Source: an uncultured Flavobacteriales bacterium (lineage in GTDB: Bacteria; Bacteroidota; Bacteroidia; Flavobacteriales_D; Crocinitomicaceae). Taken from it: 7,375 bases of DNA. The DNA lies in contig CAJWCX010000050.1 in NCBI GenBank assembly GCA_913031405.1, positions 1-7,375 of the forward strand, read 5' to 3'. Below are positions 1-6,724 of this stretch, piece by piece (position 1 is the first letter of the stretch; every line of letters begins with the position of its first letter). Below the pieces are notes generated by a model, which saw only the letters and a program-made list of their open reading frames with translations, did no database searches and was not told where the DNA came from. The position numbers were made by a program, and so were the translations under genes.

Positions 1-2363
1 TTTTCTTCGTTGGTGATACCTTGAGGTATGTCGCCGACTCCTTTAATGTCGCCGAAAATGCGGTAGTTGAGGACCTATTAAAAAAACTACCAGGAATTAA
101 GGTAGAAGAGGATGGCTCTATAACCTCTCAAGGGCAGAACATTGACCAAGTGTTGGTGGATGGTGACGAATTTTTTGGTTCTGACCCAACAATCGCCACA
201 AGAAATTTAGGGGCAAAAGGAATAGAAAGTGTTGACGTTTACGAAAAAGATAGGGAGGGCGCATCTATTGGAGACGATGACAAAATACAAGTAATGGACC
301 TAAGGTTAAAGGATGATGCCAAAAAAGGCTATTTTGGTAAAATAACTGGCGCCTCTGATTTTGCTTTATTTGAGGAAAATGGATTTTACGAAGGAGAATT
401 CCTTTACAACAATTTCAACAAGAAACGTAAAATTTCAGTATTCGCCTTGACTTCAAATACACCAAAATCGAATATTGGTTTTGGAGACGCTTCAAAGTTT
501 GGACTTGACAATGAAAAAAGTGGCGAATGGTGGAACCAAGGCAACAACTCGAACACAAGTGGTATACCTAGAACACTCAAAACAGGAATTTACTATTCCG
601 ACAAAATTGGAAAAACTGGTAAAATCAATTTCAATTATTCCTATTACGAAAGCCAATTGGATGCGGTTTCAAGAAGCCAATCGAGCTACTTCTTACAAGA
701 CACCAGTTATCGCACCGTAGATTCTTTAGATCTCTATCAAAAAACCCAATCGCATCGAGTTAATATCTCTTATAAAACAAACATTGATTCTCTTACTAGA
801 ATTGAGATTAATCCGAGCTTCAGGTTTGATGAAGCAACTGATAGCTCAAGCACCAGAAATACTTTTTTCGGTCAAAACAATGATCGATCCTTAAAGACTA
901 ATATTTTTAATTCAAATGACTCGAAAGGTATATCTTCAGAATCAGAATTTAGAATAATAAGGAAATTTCAAAAGCCTAAAAGGGAACTCAAGGCAGAGTA
1001 TTACGTTTCTACAGCGGATAATCAAACTGCTAGCAGCCTAGAAAACACCTCGAATTATTACCTACCTGTTGAAAGTGATTCCATCATAGAGCAAGACAAA
1101 ACGAATGAAAACGCTTCTTTGAATCAATCAGGAATTCTTACCTACTCTGAACCTTTCGGTAAGTACATGACTCTTCAATTGGAGTATCTCTATCAAAACA
1201 ATAGATCTACTCAAGAAATATTTGCCAAAGATCGTCTGAATAATGATGTTTTGATTGAAGATCTTTCTAATAACTTCGACAACGTAAGGGTACAAAATAG
1301 AGGAACAGCAGTATTGACCTATAAAAATTTCAAGCATACTTTTCAAGGGGGTTTAGGTTACAGAAATATTATGATTGATAATCGGAATTTGATTTCTGAC
1401 ATTACCATCAACCAAAATATAAGTAACCTCTTACCGCAATTTAGGTATCAATATAAACCAGCACGAGGCACTAGATTGAATATAAAGTACAATACGCGAT
1501 CAGCTCAACCCTCCATCAACGACCTCCAACCTGTTCAGGACAACTCGAATCCAAACGCCATTCAGATTGGAAATCCAGACCTTCAACCCAATTATGTACA
1601 TTCTATGAATATAAGTTTTAATTCATGGAAAGCGCTTACTGGTCGATTTATATGGACAGGTCTAAGAGCAACATACACTGACAATGCATTTGCCAATTCA
1701 ACAACCTATGATAATTATGGAAGAACGATTTCTCAAACCAGAAATGTTGATGGAAACATTACTTCCTCATTATTTGCCGGAGCGGGCTTCCCTGTTTTAA
1801 ACAGAAAACTTGAGTTTGAACCAAACTTCAATGCCTCGTACGTTAAGTATACCAATTTCATTAATAACCAAGAAAACATTACTGAGAATACCTCCGTAGC
1901 TGGGGGATTGGAAATTCAATTCAATTTTGACTCGTTGGAATTTAGCATTGAAAACAATTATTCTTATGTGAATCCAGTTTCTTCATTATCTCAGTTTTCG
2001 AATCAACCATACAGTACTCAGAGATATTCGGCGTCAATTGAATGGAGAATTATGGGAGGGTTCTTATTTAAAGCAAAAGGAAATTATACCATCAATCAAG
2101 GACGTTCCGATGGATTTGATAGGAACATTTTTGTCATCAATGCAGAATTGAGAAAATCATTTCTTAAAACCGAAAACCTTATCCTTGCCATAGAGGCAAA
2201 CGATATCTTAAACCAAAACATTAATTTGATGCGTGAAATTAACGCAAATGTTATTACGGATAACTTTACCACCATTGTATCTAGGTACTTTTTACTCAGA
2301 CTAACCTATAAGTTTAACAACAATAAAACGAAGGAAAATGACTACAAAAGGTGGGGTAAATAA
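1..2363 (+). CDS. TonB-dependent-receptor-like outer-membrane beta-barrel protein, 5'-truncated
   Basis: This is an outer-membrane barrel protein of the Bacteroidota TonB-receptor-like type with an OMP_b-brl_3-style barrel. The reading frame is open from base 3 to the TAA at 2361-2363 (786 codons). The TTG at 21 is an internal Leu, because the preceding in-frame codons (FFVGDT) already fit the family, so the true start lies upstream of the window. The signal peptide and the usual N-terminal carboxypeptidase-regulatory-like domain are therefore missing. Visible first is the plug-like domain (about residues 5-85, counted from base 3) with LLKKLPGI, VLVDGDEFFG and the DPTIATRNL stretch. A long barrel rich in alternating aromatic and polar strands follows. 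It includes the family hallmark QPSINDLQP (from about residue 502) and GNPDLQPNY (1569-1595). The last strand ends LRLTYKF (Phe at 2313-2315), followed by a 15-residue hydrophilic tail. By family knowledge it would take up or export a ligand with TonB, or act as a barrel partner of the next gene. The ligand is unknown. Its end overlaps the downstream GLPGLI gene by 26 nt. Confidence 0.9.
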   Translation, partial: FFVGDTLRYVADSFNVAENAVVEDLLKKLPGIKVEEDGSITSQGQNIDQVLVDGDEFFGSDPTIATRNLGAKGIESVDVYEKDREGASIGDDDKIQVMDLRLKDDAKKGYFGKITGASDFALFEENGFYEGEFLYNNFNKKRKISVFALTSNTPKSNIGFGDASKFGLDNEKSGEWWNQGNNSNTSGIPRTLKTGIYYSDKIGKTGKINFNYSYYESQLDAVSRSQSSYFLQDTSYRTVDSLDLYQKTQSHRVNISYKTNIDSLTRIEINPSFRFDEATDSSSTRNTFFGQNNDRSLKTNIFNSNDSKGISSESEFRIIRKFQKPKRELKAEYYVSTADNQTASSLENTSNYYLPVESDSIIEQDKTNENASLNQSGILTYSEPFGKYMTLQLEYLYQNNRSTQEIFAKDRLNNDVLIEDLSNNFDNVRVQNRGTAVLTYKNFKHTFQGGLGYRNIMIDNRNLISDITINQNISNLLPQFRYQYKPARGTRLNIKYNTRSAQPSINDLQPVQDNSNPNAIQIGNPDLQPNYVHSMNISFNSWKALTGRFIWTGLRATYTDNAFANSTTYDNYGRTISQTRNVDGNITSSLFAGAGFPVLNRKLEFEPNFNASYVKYTNFINNQENITENTSVAGGLEIQFNFDSLEFSIENNYSYVNPVSSLSQFSNQPYSTQRYSASIEWRIMGGFLFKAKGNYTINQGRSDGFDRNIFVINAELRKSFLKTENLILAIEANDILNQNINLMREINANVITDNFTTIVSRYFLLRLTYKFNNNKTKENDYKRWGK

Positions 2364-3078
2364 GGCCATCATTACTTTAATATTCTTATTCTCGATTTCG
2401 TTTGGATTCGGTCAGTATATTAAAAATGGAAAAATTACATTCGAACGCAAAACTAATCTCATGAAAAGATTTGAGGGTATTGACCGGATTCGAAAAATGA
2501 TTACTGAAGAAAATAAGATTAAAATTGATAAGTTCGAGCTTCTTTTCGATGAATCTGCATCAGTATTCCGACCGATTCGTGATGTTTCAGAAGGCAAAAT
2601 GGGTTGGATGACGACTAAAAACACTTATTACCAAAACTTTACAGATGAATCGCAGTTTACCATCTTGGCGCTTTTCGGCCAAAATGTTTACATCAAAGAT
2701 TCATTACCTGAACGACAATGGAAAATCACAGACAGTAAGCGCAATATTGGGGGTTATAAATGTCGGAAAGCCATGTATGAAAAGAATGATAGTACAAGGA
2801 TTTATGCGTGGTATACTCCAGAGCTAACCATAAATACAGGACCGGAAGGCTATTGTGGTCTTCCCGGAACAATTCTTGGACTTGCAACAGAAGATGGGGG
2901 CATTGTTTATTTCGCAAAAAAAATAGAGCTAATGGATCCAAAAAAAGAAGATCTTGTTCCTGAATCGACTAAAAAACAAGTATTTACTTTAAAGGAATTG
3001 AAGATTAAAATTGAAAAAGATTATGGAAACACCCCATGGGGTAAAGGAATGTTTGAGGACCTCTTTCGTTGGCTGTAG
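2338..3078 (+). CDS. GLPGLI family exported protein (Porph_ging)
   Basis: This 246-residue secreted or periplasmic protein belongs to the GLPGLI family (TIGR01200 / PF09697), a Bacteroidota family of unknown biochemical function. Residues 1-25 look like a signal peptide: Lys4 and Lys9, a hydrophobic run at about 10-22, and probable cleavage after GFG before Gln26. The mature part shows the family pattern in order: W128-K-I, the IGGYKC block (137-142), the AWYTPEL block (157-163), GPEGYC (168-173) and the name-giving motif at 174-179, here GLPGTI instead of GLPGLI. The only two cysteines, C142 and C173, could form a disulfide in the periplasm. The length is normal for the family. The ATG at 2338 is the only sensible start. 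It lies 26 nt inside the upstream barrel gene, and AAGGA at 2331-2335 sits closer than an ideal Shine-Dalgarno site, so translation is probably coupled. GLPGLI proteins commonly follow TonB-receptor-like genes, which suggests a joint envelope role. Membership is confident; the function is not known. Confidence 0.93.
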   Translation: MTTKGGVNKAIITLIFLFSISFGFGQYIKNGKITFERKTNLMKRFEGIDRIRKMITEENKIKIDKFELLFDESASVFRPIRDVSEGKMGWMTTKNTYYQNFTDESQFTILALFGQNVYIKDSLPERQWKITDSKRNIGGYKCRKAMYEKNDSTRIYAWYTPELTINTGPEGYCGLPGTILGLATEDGGIVYFAKKIELMDPKKEDLVPESTKKQVFTLKELKIKIEKDYGNTPWGKGMFEDLFRWL

Positions 3079-3112
3079 TAATTTAAGGCTGAACTATGTC
3101 AAAGTAAATCTT

Positions 3113-3120
3113 TAAATTTG
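3113..3120 (+). promoter_or_regulatory. Candidate Bacteroidota -7 promoter box
   Basis: TAAATTTG matches the Bacteroidota -7 consensus TAnnTTTG exactly. It lies in the only intergenic gap of the window, 24 nt upstream of the transporter start codon. It would give a short leader of roughly 15-20 nt. I see no clear TTTG or TTG -33 box at the expected spacing (about 3089-3095 reads CTGAACT), so this is a half-supported promoter. If real, the transporter-rmlA-prenyl synthase genes form a unit separable from the receptor/GLPGLI pair. Readthrough from upstream remains possible because no terminator hairpin is visible in 3079-3144. Confidence 0.45.
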
Positions 3121-3144
3121 TTTCCTTCTATTAGCTGAAAAAAT

Positions 3145-5859
3145 ATGTGGCAAGGTATTGCAAACCTTATTCTTCGAAATCGATTTCTCATTTTAGGTAT
3201 AATTACCCTGATTACTGTCGCTTTTGGATACTCAGCTATAACAAAACTCAAGCTCGATAACAAGTATGGTATTGTTTTACCTAAAGACTCTCCGACCACA
3301 ACCAATTTCAACACCTTCAAAGAGCGGTTTGGTGAGGATGGAAATGTCCTTGTAATTGCGATACAGACGGACTCATTATATACCGAATCTAGATTAAAAA
3401 AATGGAAACAACTCGGTGACTCCATATTGAAAATAAAAGGTGTGGAATCAGTTTTATCTGAAGCTGCTCCCACCCTACATTTATTAAAAAACGATAAAGA
3501 AAAAAAGGAATTCGTTTTAGATGTTGCTTTTTCAGATACCACCTTTTCAGATAAAAGTGTCGAGCAAATCAAAGAGGAAGTTAGAGGGAATCCGTTTTTT
3601 AAAGGCTTGCTTTTCAGTGATAAGGGCGATGTCTCTGTGATGATGATTGGCATTGACGAGGAGTATCTTGCAGATCAGAAGAAGTCTAAATTGGTTCTTG
3701 ACATCGAGGAACTGGCAGTTAAATATGAGAGATCCTTGGGTAAAATGCACTTTGCAGGCCTCCCCCATCTGCGTGTCGTTATAGCCACCAGAATTCAGAA
3801 TGAAATGTTTCTATTCATTGCCGCATCAATGCTTGTAACTGGAATCTTACTGTACCTCTTTTTTAGATCTTTCAGAGTTGTTGCAATCTGCCTGACTGTG
3901 GTGACTATCGCCGTAATTTGGGCAATGGGAACCATTGGTGCCATGGGATTCAACTTGTCAATTCTTATGGCTCTCATCCCTCCTCTGATGATTGTTATTG
4001 GAATTCCAAATTGTGTGTTTCTCATGACCAAATTTCACCAGGAAGTGAAAGAACATGGAAACAAAGTAAAAGCCCTTTCACGAGTCATTAAAAAAATTGG
4101 TACGGCCACCTTTCTAACCAACCTATCCACTGCCCTCGGATTTATGACGTTCGCCTTTACCAATTCGGAAAAGCTTATGGAATTTGGTATTGCTGCATCC
4201 ACGAACATCATGCTTGTCTTTATCATATCCATTTGTATCCTTCCAATTTTTGTTTCGTTTTCAAAAAGACCGAAAACAAGACATCTTAAGCATCTCGATA
4301 GAAAAATTGCTACCGGTATGCTCAATTTCATTGTCCAAAATACAGGGAAAAGAAGAACTTTAATATATCTAAGCACGGCAGGACTTATTGTTGTTAGCAT
4401 CATTGGACTCACCAAAATGGAAGCAACAGGAAATTTAACCGGTGACTTACCGAAAGATGATCCCATCAGTGTTGATGTCAAGTTTTTAGAAAAACATTTC
4501 GGTGGCTCAATTCCTTTTGAAATGATGATTGAATACAATGATAAAGACCTGTTCAATTTCAAAAACATAAATTCAAAAAAATTGAACAATACCTTTGATA
4601 AATTAGCCCGAATTGAAAAGGTACAAGAGACATTAAAAGAGGACCAATTGTTTTCTAAAAGTATTTCTATAGTGAACTTTATTAAAGCCCTAAACATGGC
4701 TTATTATTCTAACGATTCAACCAAATATAAACTCAGAATAAAGCAGTATGGAATGGCGAAAGCCACTTCCGCTAATCGACAAAAAGAATATATTCAGAAG
4801 CTTTTTAAAGGAGATGTTTTGAATGGGGGATTCTCTATTAAAGAGGTTTTGGATACCAATAGCAGAACCATCCGAGTACGATGTCAAATGAAAGATTTGG
4901 GCTCGTATGACGTGGCTCAAAAGGTAAACTCTTTGAAGAAAAAAATTGGGATGATATTAAATCCTGACTCTGTTTACATTGAATCGTGTTACAATCAAAT
5001 TGCTTCGAACCAAAATTATTTAGATTCCATTTTCAAGCGAACACCGAACATCAAAGCGAGTGTAATTGAAAATTTATCAAAAGGTGATTTGGAAACAAAA
5101 AACTTACTTTATGAAGACAGAGCTGAACTACTTAAAAAGATGAATGCTGCTGGCTTCTACCCTATTTTAAGAAATGCTATTGATAAAGAATACTTTACAG
5201 TAACCTTTACTGGCACATCTGTTGTTGCCTCAGAAGGAACAAAATACCTCGTAAAAAATCTTATAACGAGCCTCATATTTGCAGTAATTTCTATTGGAAT
5301 TTTAATGGCTATTTTATTCAGGTCTTGGCGTATGGTTGTGATTTCGATGATTCCAAACATTATTCCTCTTCTCTTCACCGGCGGAATTATGGGCTGGTTT
5401 GGAATTCCGTTAAAGCCATCGACTCTCTTAGTCTTCAGTATAGCATTTGGAATATCGGTTGATGATACGATCCATTATTTAGCCAAATACAGACAGGAAC
5501 TTAAAAACAATCAATGGGATTTAAAAACTTGTATTAACAATGCTACAAGAGAAGCAGGGCTTGGAATGTTTTATACTTCTATTGTTCTTTTTTCAGGTTT
5601 TTCGGTGTTTATGTTTTCACAATTTGGAGGAACTCAAGCGCTCGGGTTGCTTGTTTCGATAACCTTATTGGTAGCTATGCTTACGAATCTTATGGTGCTC
5701 CCTTCTCTTTTGCTTTCACTTGATAAATTTATCACTACAAGGTCGTTCAAAGAACCATACTTTGAAGCTTATGATGAGGATGAAGATGCCGAGAATGATT
5801 GGGGTGATTTATCCATAGAGGATGATACAGAGGATAAAAATAATGAAACAACACAATAA
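3145..5859 (+). CDS. RND/MMPL-family transporter, 12 TM, two tandem sterol-sensing-like halves
   Basis: This 904-residue inner-membrane protein belongs to the RND superfamily, MMPL/HAE3/Patched-like branch, whose members move lipids or other hydrophobic compounds using the proton gradient. The internal duplication is visible. Each half has one TM (14-32; 405-424), a large periplasmic domain (about 33-220; 425-704), then five TMs (221-240, 245-266, 270-295, 319-338, 349-372; 705-724, 730-750, 757-780, 808-826, 833-858). Matching motifs recur in both halves: LPKDSP (45-50) and LPKDDP (435-440) after the first TM, and KFHQE (296-300) and KYRQE (781-785) after the fourth. TM10 carries the acidic pair D773-D774, while the equivalent TM4 positions are P288-N289, so the halves are asymmetric. 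The C-terminus (about 870-904) is strongly acidic and cytoplasmic. An in-frame TGA at 3136-3138 makes the ATG at 3145 the earliest possible start. The stop overlaps the rmlA start in TAATG. No periplasmic adaptor or outer-membrane channel gene is adjacent, which favours the MMPL type over tripartite AcrB-like pumps. The substrate is unknown. Confidence 0.92.
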   Translation: MWQGIANLILRNRFLILGIITLITVAFGYSAITKLKLDNKYGIVLPKDSPTTTNFNTFKERFGEDGNVLVIAIQTDSLYTESRLKKWKQLGDSILKIKGVESVLSEAAPTLHLLKNDKEKKEFVLDVAFSDTTFSDKSVEQIKEEVRGNPFFKGLLFSDKGDVSVMMIGIDEEYLADQKKSKLVLDIEELAVKYERSLGKMHFAGLPHLRVVIATRIQNEMFLFIAASMLVTGILLYLFFRSFRVVAICLTVVTIAVIWAMGTIGAMGFNLSILMALIPPLMIVIGIPNCVFLMTKFHQEVKEHGNKVKALSRVIKKIGTATFLTNLSTALGFMTFAFTNSEKLMEFGIAASTNIMLVFIISICILPIFVSFSKRPKTRHLKHLDRKIATGMLNFIVQNTGKRRTLIYLSTAGLIVVSIIGLTKMEATGNLTGDLPKDDPISVDVKFLEKHFGGSIPFEMMIEYNDKDLFNFKNINSKKLNNTFDKLARIEKVQETLKEDQLFSKSISIVNFIKALNMAYYSNDSTKYKLRIKQYGMAKATSANRQKEYIQKLFKGDVLNGGFSIKEVLDTNSRTIRVRCQMKDLGSYDVAQKVNSLKKKIGMILNPDSVYIESCYNQIASNQNYLDSIFKRTPNIKASVIENLSKGDLETKNLLYEDRAELLKKMNAAGFYPILRNAIDKEYFTVTFTGTSVVASEGTKYLVKNLITSLIFAVISIGILMAILFRSWRMVVISMIPNIIPLLFTGGIMGWFGIPLKPSTLLVFSIAFGISVDDTIHYLAKYRQELKNNQWDLKTCINNATREAGLGMFYTSIVLFSGFSVFMFSQFGGTQALGLLVSITLLVAMLTNLMVLPSLLLSLDKFITTRSFKEPYFEAYDEDEDAENDWGDLSIEDDTEDKNNETTQ

Positions 5860-5861
5860 TG
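5857..5861 (+). promoter_or_regulatory. TAATG stop/start overlap joining transporter and rmlA genes
   Basis: The transporter stop TAA (5857-5859) shares its last A with the rmlA ATG (5859-5861). No Shine-Dalgarno-like purine run lies at proper spacing; the upstream bases are AC-rich. Termination-reinitiation coupling is therefore likely and places both genes on one transcript. Confidence 0.7.
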
Positions 5862-6722
5862 AAAGGAATTATACTTGCCGGGGGCTCAGGAACTAGACTT
5901 CACCCCCTGACTTTGGCCGTCAGTAAACAACTCATGCCTGTCTTTGATAAGCCGATGATTTACTACCCATTATCAACTCTAATAAAAGCAGGAATTAATG
6001 AAATATTAATTATATCAACACCTCATGACTTGCCAAACTTCAAGAAACTTCTTGGAGATGGTAAAAAGTTGGGATGTCAGTTTGAATACGCCGTTCAAGA
6101 AGTTCCTAACGGATTGGCACAAGCTTTTGTTATTGGTGAAAAATTTATTGGAAATGCTAAAGTGGCTTTAATTTTGGGAGACAATATTTTTCACGGAGGA
6201 GGATTAGACCAAATGTTAACTCAACATAATGACCCGGATGGCGGAGTTATATTTGCCTACCAAGTAAAAGACCCCGAAAGATATGGAGTCGTGGAATTCG
6301 ATCAAAAAATGAACGCATTATCGATCGAAGAAAAACCCACAAAACCAAAATCAAATTTTGCCGTTCCTGGACTTTATTTTTATGATAATTCCGTCATTCA
6401 AATCGCAAAATCAATAGCTCCTTCAGCCAGAGGCGAATACGAAATTAGTGATGTCAACGCGGCTTATCTAAAAAAAGGAAATCTAAAAGTAGGTGTATTG
6501 GATAAAGGCACAGCATGGCTTGATACAGGTACATTTACATCTTTAATGCAGGCGTCTCAATTCGTTCAAGTTGTTCAGGAAAGGCAAGGATTTAAGGTTG
6601 GATGCATTGAGGAAGCTGCATACAAAACCGGATTTATCAATAAACAGCAACTTTTGGACCTTGCGGAACCATTTATTAAAAGTGGATACGGTTCTTATTT
6701 AATTGAATTGACCAAAAACTAA
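5859..6722 (+). CDS. rfbA: Glucose-1-phosphate thymidylyltransferase (dTDP-glucose pyrophosphorylase)
   Basis: This cytoplasmic enzyme (RmlA/RfbA) makes dTDP-glucose and diphosphate from dTTP and glucose 1-phosphate. It is the first step towards dTDP-L-rhamnose and other dTDP-deoxysugars for surface polysaccharides and glycolipids. The 287 residues match the usual length of the short RmlA type. The nucleotidyltransferase signature is intact: LAGGSGTRLHPLT (6-18), K23 in SKQLMPV (22-28), a QEVPNGLAQAF loop (80-90), LGDNIFHG (106-113) with probable metal ligand D108, EEKP (157-160), GLYFYD (171-176), the RGEYEISDVN segment (191-200) and WLDTGT (220-225) with second metal ligand D222. The start ATG follows from the family N-terminus MKGIILAGG and overlaps the transporter stop by one base. 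The gene ends in a second TAATG overlap with the prenyl synthase. It stands apart from rmlB, rmlC and rmlD within this window, whereas rml genes are often clustered. No active-site residue appears to be missing. UTP-specific relatives (GalU) are longer and differ in these motifs. Confidence 0.96.
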   Translation: MKGIILAGGSGTRLHPLTLAVSKQLMPVFDKPMIYYPLSTLIKAGINEILIISTPHDLPNFKKLLGDGKKLGCQFEYAVQEVPNGLAQAFVIGEKFIGNAKVALILGDNIFHGGGLDQMLTQHNDPDGGVIFAYQVKDPERYGVVEFDQKMNALSIEEKPTKPKSNFAVPGLYFYDNSVIQIAKSIAPSARGEYEISDVNAAYLKKGNLKVGVLDKGTAWLDTGTFTSLMQASQFVQVVQERQGFKVGCIEEAAYKTGFINKQQLLDLAEPFIKSGYGSYLIELTKN

Positions 6723-6724
6723 TG
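6720..6724 (+). promoter_or_regulatory. TAATG stop/start overlap joining rmlA and prenyl synthase genes
   Basis: The rmlA stop TAA (6720-6722) shares its last A with the ATG of the prenyl synthase (6722-6724), the same arrangement as at 5857-5861. No ribosome-binding purine run is visible upstream, so coupled translation on a shared mRNA is likely. Confidence 0.7.

Noticed and set aside
21..23. TTG as a start codon for the barrel gene
   Set aside because: The frame is open to the window edge and the preceding codons (FFVGDT) continue the family pattern, so the gene is 5'-truncated and this is an internal Leu codon.
475..720. 81-codon + strand frame inside the barrel gene
   Set aside because: It is an out-of-frame shadow within a well-supported coding region, with no start context or recognisable motif.
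3079..3144. Terminator or small RNA in the intergenic gap
   Set aside because: I saw no GC-rich hairpin followed by a T-run. The gap is AT-rich and explained by a promoter-like element.
3099..3653. Minus-strand 184-codon open frame extending into the intergenic gap
   Set aside because: It is antisense to the transporter start, Ser/Leu/Phe-rich with no family resemblance, and would cover the promoter-like box.
4035..4697. Minus-strand 220-codon open frame
   Set aside because: It lies entirely antisense to the transporter, whose protein is clearly recognisable. The translated antisense sequence shows no recognisable domain.
3211..5856. Transporter as a tripartite AcrB-type drug pump
   Set aside because: At 904 residues with simple duplicated loops, it lacks neighbouring adaptor and TolC-like genes and lacks the TM4 Asp pair, so the MMPL/HAE3-like branch fits better.
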